Shown piece after piece: positions 44,895 to 53,190 of a stretch of DNA of 64,000 bases; the stretch's first letter is position 1; the number at the start of each line of letters is the position of its first letter. The DNA lies in the NCBI GenBank assembly GCA_004353515.1, contig SMNZ01000003.1:186001-250000 (forward strand), in the 5' to 3' direction. The notes beneath the pieces were generated by a model. That model had not been told where the DNA came from. It saw nothing but the letters and a program-made list of their open reading frames with translations, and did no database searches. The DNA is from Alteromonadaceae bacterium M269. Its GTDB lineage: Bacteria; Pseudomonadota; Gammaproteobacteria; Enterobacterales; Alteromonadaceae. A program made the position numbers and the translations under genes.

Positions 44895-46094
44895 TCAAAT
44901 TCCATAAGCGGAAATAACAACTTCATCTCCGACATCTAAACCATTATCAATTACTATATAAGCCCCAACTTTTTCTGTGCCGCTCAAATTTACTTTTGTT
45001 AATTTGTCTCCATCTTTGCGCAATATCCAATTGCCTCCGGTTGATTTAAACCAGCCATCATCTTTTACTACTACACTATTTTTTGTTGATGTATATGTAA
45101 TCCTGACATTTCCACCTTGCCCTCTAACTACATTCAACGGTTTATTACTGATAAAATCGAAATGTACTTTGAACTTACTCTCTTCAATCTCGCTAAAAAC
45201 CTTACTAATCTTAAGTTCATATTCCGTATTTAATATGTTTAGAGTTGCGTTCTGTCCGTTTTCTATTTGATTGAAATAGAACTCATCAATAAAAGCCTCA
45301 ACTACTTCAGTTCCCTCAATATCAATACGGCCTAACCTTGTCCCTCTAGATAGATATTGGCCTTTAAAAATATCTATCCCTGTCACAAATCCATCGACAG
45401 GAGCTTTTATATTAAGGGATTCAAGGACTTGTCGAGTTGTTGCTAAGTTTTCTAACAAACGATTTGATCTTTCTTTTAATTGGGTTAACTGCCTTTTGCG
45501 CAGTACTTTGTCTACATCTTCTCTCTTTTCAGCTAATTCAAGTAACTTCTTTTGATGCTCGTTTTCCTCAACGAGTATATCCAGCTCTTCTTGTGCAACC
45601 AGTTGTTGTGACACAAGTTCTCTAAGCTGATTAATTTTCCTATTGTTCTCACGAACTCTGTTCCTAATTTCTCTTCTATCTACCTCTAGTCGTAACCGAG
45701 TGTCCTCTATAGTCAACTCTAAATTATTCAAACTATTAAGTTGTTCCGTAACTAAAGCTTCTCGAGATATGAGGTCTAATAAGAGTTGACTGTTACTCAT
45801 TTCAATAAGTAAGTCCCCTTCCTTGACTCTTCTTCCTTCTTCGATATTGATTTTTTCAACAATACCTTCGAGCGGTAAATCTAGATAAACAGATTCTCTC
45901 GGAACAATAACGGCCCTTGAGTTTATTTCCACAACGCCATTATTTACTTCCGCCAAACCTAAAATATATCCATCTTCAACAAACGTTTCTTCCTTAGATT
46001 GCATATATATAAAAACTAGGAAAGCTATAATAATTAAAGCAATAAGACCTATAATTGGTTTAAAATTTTTCTGAGGGGTTATTGGAGTATCCAC
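44895..46094 (-). CDS. HlyD/MacA-type periplasmic adaptor protein
   Basis: A 399-residue membrane-fusion protein. One N-terminal helix (IIGLIALIIIAFLVFIYM), a half-lipoyl segment (VPRESVYLDLPLEGIVEKINIEEGRRVKEGDLLIEM), a long alpha-hairpin with coiled coil at about residues 95-225, the second half-lipoyl (APVDGFVTGIDIFKGQYLSRG) and beta-barrel domains. It should bridge the MacB-like transporter, or LanT, to an outer-membrane channel such as TolC encoded elsewhere. The start is GTG 46094, 19 bases after the lanT stop. Confidence 0.88.
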   Translation of the reverse strand: MDTPITPQKNFKPIIGLIALIIIAFLVFIYMQSKEETFVEDGYILGLAEVNNGVVEINSRAVIVPRESVYLDLPLEGIVEKINIEEGRRVKEGDLLIEMSNSQLLLDLISREALVTEQLNSLNNLELTIEDTRLRLEVDRREIRNRVRENNRKINQLRELVSQQLVAQEELDILVEENEHQKKLLELAEKREDVDKVLRKRQLTQLKERSNRLLENLATTRQVLESLNIKAPVDGFVTGIDIFKGQYLSRGTRLGRIDIEGTEVVEAFIDEFYFNQIENGQNATLNILNTEYELKISKVFSEIEESKFKVHFDFISNKPLNVVRGQGGNVRITYTSTKNSVVVKDDGWFKSTGGNWILRKDGDKLTKVNLSGTEKVGAYIVIDNGLDVGDEVVISAYGI

Positions 46095-46112
46095 AAATTT
46101 ACTGCCTACTGC

Positions 46113-48254
46113 TCATTGACAACTTATTAAGTTTTGATAAAAGGAATTGCGTTTTTGCAGCTCTTCTGGAGAGCCGAAATCTTCTAGACATCCATTGTTT
46201 ACAACACATACTTTGTCGCAGTGGTTCAACATTGAGGGTCTATGAGAGACAAAAATACAGGCAGTCTTACTACTTGTAAGTTTGCTCATTACTGCTTGCT
46301 CTGTTTCTGAATCTAGGGCGCTGGTAGCTTCATCAAAAACGAGTAACTTCGGCTCGGTAATTAAGGCTCGTGCTATCGAAACCCTCTGCCTCTGCCCACC
46401 GGATAAGTTCGTACCTGATTCACCAACTTGTGTTTCATATCCCATTGGGAAAGAGGAAATCTCTTCGTGTACACCAGCTATTTTACAAGCTTCAATAATT
46501 TCATCTAAATTAGCTGAAGGCTTATTCAAGGATACATTCGCTCTAATGGTGCTATTGAATAAAAATACATCCTGAGAAACAAACCCTATTTGTTTTCTGA
46601 AATGCTTTTCGTCTAAATCCATGGCGTTAGTTTCAGCAATTTTAATCACACCATTTGTAGGCCTGTAAAAGAACATCAATAGAGATAATAAAGTACTCTT
46701 TCCTGCCCCTGTTCGGCCAACAATGCACATTTTTTCATCGAGTTTTAACTCAAAAGAAATATCGTTAATTGCATTCTCTTTCCGATCGCCATACCGAAAA
46801 TCAACATTTTCTAACTTAATTACAGTGTCAGCTGATATATCAATTTTCTTGGTTCCACCTAAATTCTCTGGCTCCTTTCTCCAAACATCAGATATACGAT
46901 CTAAATGGTTTGAAATAACCGTAAAATGTCGCCACCTGACCAGAAGGGCACTCAGAGGAATAAAAACCATAAGAGCTAACGTATTAACAGCTAATACCTC
47001 ACCTAAAGTTAATTCTCCTTTTAAGTGCATGAATACACCGAGTAACATCGCTAGCAAAGGTCCAGCAACTCTGAAACCATTTTCGATAGCATTCATCGTA
47101 GCACCTAGCATTTCTTTCTCTTCGGTTTTAACAAGAGAGTTCCACAATTTGTTAGACCAAAACTTTGAGACTTCATCCTCTGAGCCGCTTCCTTTAATTG
47201 ACGCAATACCATTGAGTACTTCAATCAAATACGCTTGATATCTTGACTGCGTTATAATTTCGCCCGCACTTTTTTCACCTAGAGAGGAACTCAGCGCAAC
47301 TATTGAAATTAATTGAGCAAGCCCTATTACTAGAACAAATAGACCAAACCAAATATTAATTTTAGAAATTCCTAGGCAATATACGATAATCAATAAAATA
47401 TCCAGGAAGCTCGTCATCGTTTGGACAGAGAAAGCATCTCGAATAACAGTATTAGAATTAAACCTACTTTGGATGTCGCCTGATGAACGCTTTGTGAAGA
47501 AGGTTAAAGGAAGGCTAAGCACATGCTTAAAAAATGATTCCAGGAGATTTTCATCTACATCTCTTTGTAGGCGCACCAATAATACTGACCTCATGTAGGC
47601 TAAAGTACCTACACAAATAATAATACTGAATGCAAAAAGTAGCACAGAATATATCAAGTCAGCTAACGAATACTTAATCAAAGTATCAACGTAAAACATT
47701 GAAAGTAAAGCTGGAACGAGCGCAATAACTTGAATTGATATTGTCAAAATAGCAATGAGAATAACTTTAAATAAAAACCCTCTATTGATGAAAGCGCCTT
47801 TAAGCCAAGCTATAAACCGTTCATTTCTGTTTTTTATATCTAATTTGTTTTTGCTGTCCTTTGTAAGCTGAATAAAAATGCCGGTGAAATTGCGTGAAAG
47901 CTCTTCTTGACCTATCCAACGTTTACCGTATGCAGGGTCGGCTATTAAATACCCCTTACGATTTACTTTTTCCAACACAACGAAGTGATTGAAATTCCAA
48001 TGTAGTATCACTGGTTCAGATATTGATTGAATATCCTTAATTTCACCTGCTAATGCACTACAACTTAATCCGAATGCCCTTGCAGCTTTTGAAATTGCAC
48101 TTACTGACTCTGCAGGCCCATATTTCTCACACTCAGTTCTTACAACATGCACTGACACTTTTTGACCAAAACCGCCTATTATCATAGACAAGCAAGCAGC
48201 CCCACAGTCACTGTCTGCCATTTGTTGCTTAAAAGGTAATCCTTTCAACTTCAT
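46113..48254 (-). CDS. LanT-type peptidase-containing ABC exporter (C39 peptidase, TM and ATPase domains)
   Basis: Cuts the leader after Gly-Gly and exports the core peptide. The C39 domain (residues 1-135) has the catalytic Cys in QMADSDCGAACLSMI, the His in HWNFNHFVVLE and the Asp in ADPAYGKRW. Six membrane helices follow, then an ATPase with VGRTGAGKSTLLSLL, NLSGGQRQRVSIARAL and LLVFDEATSALDSE. Everything needed for activity is present. I start at ATG 48254 (MKLKGLPFKQQ), though a TTG at 48266 with AAGGA upstream is possible. It matches the GG site of the precursor. Confidence 0.94.
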   Translation of the reverse strand: MKLKGLPFKQQMADSDCGAACLSMIIGGFGQKVSVHVVRTECEKYGPAESVSAISKAARAFGLSCSALAGEIKDIQSISEPVILHWNFNHFVVLEKVNRKGYLIADPAYGKRWIGQEELSRNFTGIFIQLTKDSKNKLDIKNRNERFIAWLKGAFINRGFLFKVILIAILTISIQVIALVPALLSMFYVDTLIKYSLADLIYSVLLFAFSIIICVGTLAYMRSVLLVRLQRDVDENLLESFFKHVLSLPLTFFTKRSSGDIQSRFNSNTVIRDAFSVQTMTSFLDILLIIVYCLGISKINIWFGLFVLVIGLAQLISIVALSSSLGEKSAGEIITQSRYQAYLIEVLNGIASIKGSGSEDEVSKFWSNKLWNSLVKTEEKEMLGATMNAIENGFRVAGPLLAMLLGVFMHLKGELTLGEVLAVNTLALMVFIPLSALLVRWRHFTVISNHLDRISDVWRKEPENLGGTKKIDISADTVIKLENVDFRYGDRKENAINDISFELKLDEKMCIVGRTGAGKSTLLSLLMFFYRPTNGVIKIAETNAMDLDEKHFRKQIGFVSQDVFLFNSTIRANVSLNKPSANLDEIIEACKIAGVHEEISSFPMGYETQVGESGTNLSGGQRQRVSIARALITEPKLLVFDEATSALDSETEQAVMSKLTSSKTACIFVSHRPSMLNHCDKVCVVNNGCLEDFGSPEELQKRNSFYQNLISCQ

Positions 48255-48268
48255 AAAATTATTCAAAT

Positions 48269-48634
48269 TTAACGCGTCCTTACAACAACTTTAAAGCTTT
48301 CATCTTCCGTGAAACAAATACGCTTGAGGCTGAAATTGATATCTTCCGCTTTTTCAATGCGCTGCAGGTAGTTATTTTTCTCAATGAAAACGACTTTATT
48401 AGGCTTGGATTCAATAATTCCCTTAAAATCTGCACTTTTACTGCACTGAAACTCTTCCGTTGAGAACCTTGGAGACTTGCTGGAGTAAAAAAACAATCCT
48501 AAGATACAAGAAATAACAAAAATAATTGTTGCAACTATAACCTTCCAATTACCAGGATCCCTTTCCAACCGGTCATCTCTCAGCTGAGATTGGTAATAAT
48601 TCCAGGCTTCCTTACGATAAATATTACTTTTCAC
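48269..48634 (-). CDS. Small single-pass membrane protein of the lanthipeptide operon
   Basis: A 121-residue protein between lanM and lanT. The N-terminus (YRKEAWNYYQSQLRDDRLER) resembles the short cytoplasmic lead of bacteriocin HlyD adaptors (FRKEALE...). One membrane helix follows (VIVATIIFVISCILGLFFY, about residues 32-50), and then 70 periplasmic residues with two Cys. The hairpin and lipoyl parts of an adaptor are missing, so it is either a reduced adaptor or an unrelated accessory or immunity protein. Start GTG 48634 is two bases after the lanM stop (translational coupling). Not recognised as a named family. Confidence 0.75.
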   Translation of the reverse strand: MKSNIYRKEAWNYYQSQLRDDRLERDPGNWKVIVATIIFVISCILGLFFYSSKSPRFSTEEFQCSKSADFKGIIESKPNKVVFIEKNNYLQRIEKAEDINFSLKRICFTEDESFKVVVRTR

Positions 48635-48636
48635 TT

Positions 48637-51600
48637 CTATTCGAAGCCTAGAACAGAAGGTAATTTTAGATTTTTATCTTCGTAGGCCATCAGTTGATAA
48701 GCTACTCCAGTTATGCCCGTGTATAGAGAATAACTATTGTGCTTAGAAGGATTTCCACAAACAACTTGATTTTCTTTCAGGTTTGAAACAATTTCACTAG
48801 CTTTATCTTCTAACAATTCTTTCTGTTCAACTGCCATCAATTCTTGAGCATAAGCTAGAGAATCTATATTGCCCATAGACCCATGGCAAAGTGAATGGTT
48901 GTCAAAATCTATACCATCAATAGCTAAGTCAACCGTTGCTTGAAACAGCCCTTCCATTTCATCATACTTACCTGTTCGTTTTACTTCAGATAAATAAAAC
49001 AAAATACCATGAGCTCCATGACACCAGGCATTAAATAAGGATTGTTCTCCTTGTTCTTCATGCCAGCACTTTTCTTCAACGGAGAAATGCTTCTTAAGGA
49101 AAATATTAATTCCTTTTATTGCATCAGTTACATCTTGTCTAAAGAGTACTTTATTAGCTAGCAATAGCGAATATCCTATTCCGGGCACACCGTGAACAAA
49201 GCCTGTAGTGGGGCATTTGGAAGGTATAGGACTTCTCCAACTTACAGCCCCATCATCAACATCCAATTCCATCTGCAAAATCAAATGATTCACACACTGC
49301 TCTATACAATTGTAGATACCCTTATCTTCACAAACGTTGTATAGACGAACCAAAGCTAGCAACAAACCACTAGTGCCAGAGAATAAATCATACTTTCTAT
49401 CCCGAGAGATAATTGAAGCGACCTCGTCTGTGATAAAACGAGCAACATCTAAATAATAGCTGTCTCCAAAAACACGATAAAAATGTGTTACGACATAAAT
49501 GTACCCAGCAACACCGTTACACAATCCTAAGTTAGTAGATTCTCTAAAATCCAGTTCAGCGATAATTTCATCTAAGAAGCTCTTAGCCAAATGACCCGTA
49601 AAATCATCTTGCTTGAGTTTGTGATAGTAAGCTAAAGCAAATGCAACTCCAGCTTTCCCTTCATAAAAGTTGTTACTTAGAGGAGCATTTTCATAACTCA
49701 AATCGTTCTTAATAACTATATCTATAAAAGTATACTTACCACTTATCTTCTTAAATCGTTCTAATATATGAGAGAATATTTTTTCATAATCTCCCTTAAT
49801 ACCTATTTCACTGAGCTCAAATTTTACCTTGCTAGGCTTGTCTTCAGATTCATCACTTTTATGTGATATGGAGTTTCTAATTATTTTCAATGAGCTTTCT
49901 AACTTATTTTCGTTGTACCTTAGTATGCTATTCAAAGTTTCCTGCATCCCAGAAACAGCAAAAATATTTTTGATCACTTTTCCTCGACCATTAACAAGGT
50001 CTATGGAGTTAATCTTAGTGGAGAAATATGGGATATCGTTATCATACAAATCTTCAAGTTCACTATTAACTACTTTAGAGAATGCGTTGTTCTCATGCCC
50101 TAATATTGTCGTCTTGAGAAGATACTCATCTGTATTTTTGTAGCTTTCTATCCCATATGGTGAATTTATCGCTTCTAAAACCTTGGCATATTTGTTGGTT
50201 TGCCTAACTACGACTCTAAGTTTTACGTTCGAAAAGCATGTGATAAATTTGTTATAAAACGCACGCTTATCTTTGAGGATTAGCTCTGCAGTTTCTCTGT
50301 ACCCCTTACAAATCTCTTCTCCATACTCATAACAATCTATCATCTCTCCATTTAAAGAGGGTAAATGGTTTGTCAAGTCTTTCACGTCACGACTAACAAA
50401 CTTTAGCTCGCCTTCCTCTTCTACCACTATGTTCGATAAGCCTCGTCTAAGACCTTTAGCTAATGGCGAACCATTTAAGTTCCTATTTACGAATATTGGA
50501 TCAATCATGGCCGTGTAGTAGACGCTGTTATGGTAGTATTCAGCGTTTGAAACATACTTTCTTCGCTCATTCTCATTTGAGCTATATTCAATCGGTTGGC
50601 ATAACGTTTCCAAATCAATGACTATTGGGTACGCTCCAGAAGCAATCAGGTTTTCAAAATGGATATCTGTTCCTTTCAGTATTTCAATCAAAGCGACCAT
50701 TGAGCCATATCGATTAAAGTAATTTTTAACATCCTTTTCTTCGGTCATTGTTGCAGCGTAAACATACTCGCACCATCCGTAATCTTGTTTTTCAATAACC
50801 GCGAATGTTTTTTGTTCGATAGAACTACTTTGATTAAACCAGGTAATAAAGTTTTGGAATGCTCTCTCAACAGAAACACTTCTTGGCTTGTATATGACTT
50901 TAGAATTGTTGCTGAATTCGATTATTGATACAGAATCGCCTCCACAGTGGCTGTCACCCAGTGATTTTTCTATTGCCTTAATCGTTCCAATACTTTCTGT
51001 ACTTTTACCTAGCATTTGAGCTATATCGGTGAGGTCGGTGTTCAGTCGATATAGCAGTTTACTCATTACCTCTACTATTTGATGAACCTTTTTCCGTGAC
51101 CTTGGTAATAAAAGCTTATATTTTGCGTTAAGATAATCCCAATATTCTTTATCTAAAATAAGGTCCTTATAAGCAAATAAATACTCTGAATGATGGCTCA
51201 ACCCTTCTGGCAAAAAGTCATTAGAGTAGGCAAGGTTTAGCTCATTAATTAATGTCTTAGATACTATGCTTTCGACACTATTTACTAGTATTTTTCTAAG
51301 TTCCTTACTGTAAAATTCTTTGGTTAGCAAGTTTCTATACTTTGAGGTCATCTCAAGTACATGAGTTTCAACCTCATTTGTCATAACAGCACTTAGAAAG
51401 CAGCCAGACAAATAACTGGAACCATCCTCAAACTCAGCTAAACTACTAAGGAAATATTCATTCTTAAACAGCGGTTTATCGTTTTCATATTTGATTTTTT
51501 GATATATTTTATTGAACAAGGATGTGTCAACATCAAATTCTTTTTGGAAGAATGAAGATGCTTTTTCCGTAAACTCTATAGGGTTGCTTAGCTCGGAGGT

Positions 51601-51681
51601 ACTTAAGGCTTTTAAATCGTATTCTTTATTTATAAAGCTACATAGAGGCTTTTGAAGATTTATATCATTGCTAACTTTCAC
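48637..51681 (-). CDS. Class II lanthipeptide synthetase LanM
   Basis: Dehydrates Ser/Thr of the precursor and closes lanthionine rings. The 1014-residue protein has an N-terminal dehydratase (DUF4135) with GDSHCGGDSVSIIEF, KVIYKPRS (about residues 244-270) and the kinase-like active motifs GTDIHFENLI and IVIDLETLCQP (about 330-352). The C-terminal LanC-like cyclase holds the zinc ligands in AWCHGAHG (about residue 885) and LCHGSMG (about 932). Start GTG 51681 follows AAGGGA by six bases. It leads the operon. I infer that it acts on the precursor at 41411-41581. Confidence 0.95.
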   Translation of the reverse strand: MKVSNDINLQKPLCSFINKEYDLKALSTSELSNPIEFTEKASSFFQKEFDVDTSLFNKIYQKIKYENDKPLFKNEYFLSSLAEFEDGSSYLSGCFLSAVMTNEVETHVLEMTSKYRNLLTKEFYSKELRKILVNSVESIVSKTLINELNLAYSNDFLPEGLSHHSEYLFAYKDLILDKEYWDYLNAKYKLLLPRSRKKVHQIVEVMSKLLYRLNTDLTDIAQMLGKSTESIGTIKAIEKSLGDSHCGGDSVSIIEFSNNSKVIYKPRSVSVERAFQNFITWFNQSSSIEQKTFAVIEKQDYGWCEYVYAATMTEEKDVKNYFNRYGSMVALIEILKGTDIHFENLIASGAYPIVIDLETLCQPIEYSSNENERRKYVSNAEYYHNSVYYTAMIDPIFVNRNLNGSPLAKGLRRGLSNIVVEEEGELKFVSRDVKDLTNHLPSLNGEMIDCYEYGEEICKGYRETAELILKDKRAFYNKFITCFSNVKLRVVVRQTNKYAKVLEAINSPYGIESYKNTDEYLLKTTILGHENNAFSKVVNSELEDLYDNDIPYFSTKINSIDLVNGRGKVIKNIFAVSGMQETLNSILRYNENKLESSLKIIRNSISHKSDESEDKPSKVKFELSEIGIKGDYEKIFSHILERFKKISGKYTFIDIVIKNDLSYENAPLSNNFYEGKAGVAFALAYYHKLKQDDFTGHLAKSFLDEIIAELDFRESTNLGLCNGVAGYIYVVTHFYRVFGDSYYLDVARFITDEVASIISRDRKYDLFSGTSGLLLALVRLYNVCEDKGIYNCIEQCVNHLILQMELDVDDGAVSWRSPIPSKCPTTGFVHGVPGIGYSLLLANKVLFRQDVTDAIKGINIFLKKHFSVEEKCWHEEQGEQSLFNAWCHGAHGILFYLSEVKRTGKYDEMEGLFQATVDLAIDGIDFDNHSLCHGSMGNIDSLAYAQELMAVEQKELLEDKASEIVSNLKENQVVCGNPSKHNSYSLYTGITGVAYQLMAYEDKNLKLPSVLGFE

Positions 51682-51690
51682 AAAATTCCC

Positions 51691-51777
51691 TTAATAAATT
51701 GTTAGAAAAAATATGCTGCGGAGCATAAACAGGGAAAAATTAAATACTGGCTTTTTAGCCATCTTCCAATAATGCAT
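51691..51777 (-). CDS. Candidate 28-residue leader ORF upstream of lanM
   Basis: Between the promoter and lanM, an ATG at 51777 with GGGAGAA six bases upstream opens 28 codons ending eight bases before the lanM RBS. The product begins MHYWKMAKKPVFNFSLF and is hydrophobic towards its end; it has no Cys and no GG site, so it is not a second precursor. Its 3' half covers a terminator-like hairpin, so a regulatory leader-peptide role is possible. Confidence 0.35.
   Translation of the reverse strand: MHYWKMAKKPVFNFSLFMLRSIFFLTIY
51706..51727 (-). terminator. Weak terminator-like hairpin in the lanM leader, possible attenuator
   Basis: On the minus strand TATGCT-ccgc-AGCATA is followed at once by six T residues, 25 bases before the lanM start. 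The 6-bp stem has only two G-C pairs, so termination would be partial. It overlaps the 28-codon leader ORF. Confidence 0.35.
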
Positions 51778-51813
51778 TTACTTCTCCCTTACATTGGGTT
51801 AACAATAATGGGT

Positions 51814-51843
51814 ATAATATTTATAAAATAATTAACCTGTCAA
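51814..51843 (-). promoter_or_regulatory. Sigma-70 promoter of the lanthipeptide operon
   Basis: Minus-strand TTGACA (51843-51838), an 18-base spacer, and TATTAT (51819-51814). The spacing is within range and the -35 box is perfect. Transcription would begin near 51807, giving a leader of about 125 bases before lanM. Confidence 0.75.
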
Positions 51844-51978
51844 GTGCATGTTTGTTGGTTTTTCAAGGGTTTGTTATTAACCTTTAGCGCCGTTGTTTTT
51901 ATGTAAACGGTCGCGCAGCGACAGAACACCAGGGGTTTACCCGTGGATGAATGAGTCCGACGCCAGTATGCTTGGTGT

Positions 51979-52406
51979 ATGGAAGTTAGATTCTCATCGC
52001 ACGGCCTATATCGGCTCCAGTATCACGTTATATGGGTGACTAAATACAGGCGTCGGATACTGAAGCCTTTCGTGGTTGAGTATTTGAGGGTTGTGTTGCC
52101 GAAGTTGCTACGAAGTATGCCTGGCGTAGAGATAGAGCGGATGGGCTTTGATAACGATCACGTACATTTCTGATGAACATTCCCCCAAAGTACTCGATAG
52201 CAGAAATGATAGGGGAACTGAAAGCCCGCTCCGCGTCAAATATGCGTAAGACGTTTAAATGGCTTGATAAAGTCTATTGGAAAAAGAATGTGGTTTGGTC
52301 GCCGGGTTACTTTGTCAGCAGCGTAGGCTTAGACGAGCCGACGATACGCAACTACGTTGAACATCAAGGTCGAAAGGATTCAGGTCAGCTCCGAATGGAG
52401 CTGTAA
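51979..52406 (+). pseudogene. IS200/IS605-family TnpA transposase with a frameshift
   Basis: The Y1 transposase reads from ATG 51979 (LQYHVIWVTKYRRRIL) to the HUH motif HVHF at about 52170. It then stops in frame, and resumes from 52173 in another frame as MNIPPKYSIAEMIGELKARS up to the C-terminus (YFVSSVGLDEPTIRNYVEHQ with the catalytic-Tyr region, then QLRMEL). Intact relatives read HVHLLMSIPPKYS continuously, so one T has been lost next to 52171-52176. A single-strand transposase of this kind carries stem-loop ends; these are present downstream. It lies at the right edge of the lanthipeptide island. Confidence 0.88.
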
Positions 52407-52415
52407 CGGTAAGAA

Positions 52416-52474
52416 CCCCGGGCATGCCCGGGGGAGTCTATTGTCATTCTTAAACCACCTCCTATGGAGGTGGT
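52416..52474. other. Paired hairpins at the right end of the IS200/IS605 element
   Basis: A perfect 18-bp palindrome (ccccgggcatgcccgggg, 52416-52433) is followed by a 9-bp stem (accacctcc 52454-52462 with ggaggtggt 52466-52474). Both lie just past the tnpA stop. The second has the form of an IS200/IS605 right-end recognition hairpin; the first may act as a transcription terminator. The left end probably lies near 51890-51960, where shorter stems such as gtcgc-gca-gcgac occur. Confidence 0.6.
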
Positions 52475-52560
52475 GAGCTTTCTTTAAGGCTATGCCTCAA
52501 TAGCGCCCACACTAGATACTCGCTTTGTTTGTTACCAGCAATCAAAGGAGTAAGTAGTAT

Positions 52561-52702
52561 GAAGAAATCATACGTCGTTATGTGAAGTATCAAGATAAAC
52601 AAGCTAAAGAGGAAGAGGAGCGTCAACAATAGCTCTCATTAGATTAATAGGTAGCACTCTTCTAGGGGGGCAACAAAGCAAAGCCACCTGCTATGTAGGT
52701 GG
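52561..52702 (+). pseudogene. Remnant of a second IS200-like element (TnpA C-terminus plus right-end hairpin)
   Basis: Bases 52561-52632 read EEIIRRYVKYQDKQAKEEEE and then RQQ and stop, the C-terminal end of an IS200-type TnpA different from the one upstream. A hairpin ccacct...aggtgg (52684-52702) follows at the position expected for a right end. The rest of the element is gone. The right copy of the ctlX repeat begins ten bases later, so the junction lies at this end. Confidence 0.55.
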
Positions 52703-52712
52703 ATTGTTTACA

Positions 52713-52834
52713 TGTTGTTGGTTTTGACCTGCTTGTGTTTGAAAGTGATTGTCTTGCCTTGTTTCTTCGTTAGGGTAAAAGTGGTGAGGGCGGATCATAA
52801 CAACTGATGAAGGTGCTTACGGATACATTGTCAT
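52713..52834 (-). pseudogene. Truncated duplicate of ctlX with a stop at codon 6
   Basis: The first about 40 codons of ctlX are present from ATG 52834, but two base changes convert codons CCA-CAA to CCG-TAA (stop at 52819-52817). It is also cut off at 52713 by the IS200 remnant. It cannot make a functional product and shows that the authentic copy is at 39486-40406. Confidence 0.9.
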
Positions 52835-53076
52835 TATAAAGTCTCCATCTGGCTTATTTTTCTTGTGAGCTTAAACATCTGTTCAACAGTTATGAAAATG
52901 ATATTGGTTAGTTTTCTCATGGAGTCAGTGCTCATCCATTTTAGCGCAGTATTTAGCCGAATAGCTGCTGATTAATTTTAGATAATCATATCTGGATATA
53001 GCGATATTCAAAATGGCAAAAAATGATATGTTTTTATCCATTTTTAATCATTTTGATAGGTATCTATGGCAATTTG
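52713..53076. repeat. Flanking direct repeat, right copy
   Basis: Same orientation and length as 40285-40648. After 53076 the two copies diverge abruptly (ataaattc here, ccctcaaa there). Before 52713 they also diverge, into the IS200 remnant. It is the partner that brackets the lanthipeptide island. Confidence 0.95.
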
Positions 53077-53134
53077 ATAAATTCTGATAGGTACCGAAGT
53101 CAATGTATGCTGTATGAGATAAAAAATGTATTTA

Positions 53135-53162
53135 GCGAGTAAAACATGAGAGTAATACTCGC
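53135..53162 (-). terminator. Stem-loop downstream of thyA
   Basis: Arms gcgagta (53135-53141) and tactcgc (53156-53162) with a 14-base loop lie 29 bases past the thyA stop. A T-rich stretch (acattttttatc) follows some bases later on the minus strand. A modest terminator candidate. Confidence 0.45.
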
Positions 53163-53190
53163 TGTAGATTCTCTTCTTTATTGAGAGTGA

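Noticed and set aside
46723-47238. 171-codon plus-strand frame inside lanT
   Set aside because: Antisense to the transmembrane domain of the exporter; no independent support.
51691-51777. 28-residue ORF considered as a second lanthipeptide precursor
   Set aside because: It has no Cys and no GG cleavage site. It is kept only as a possible leader peptide.
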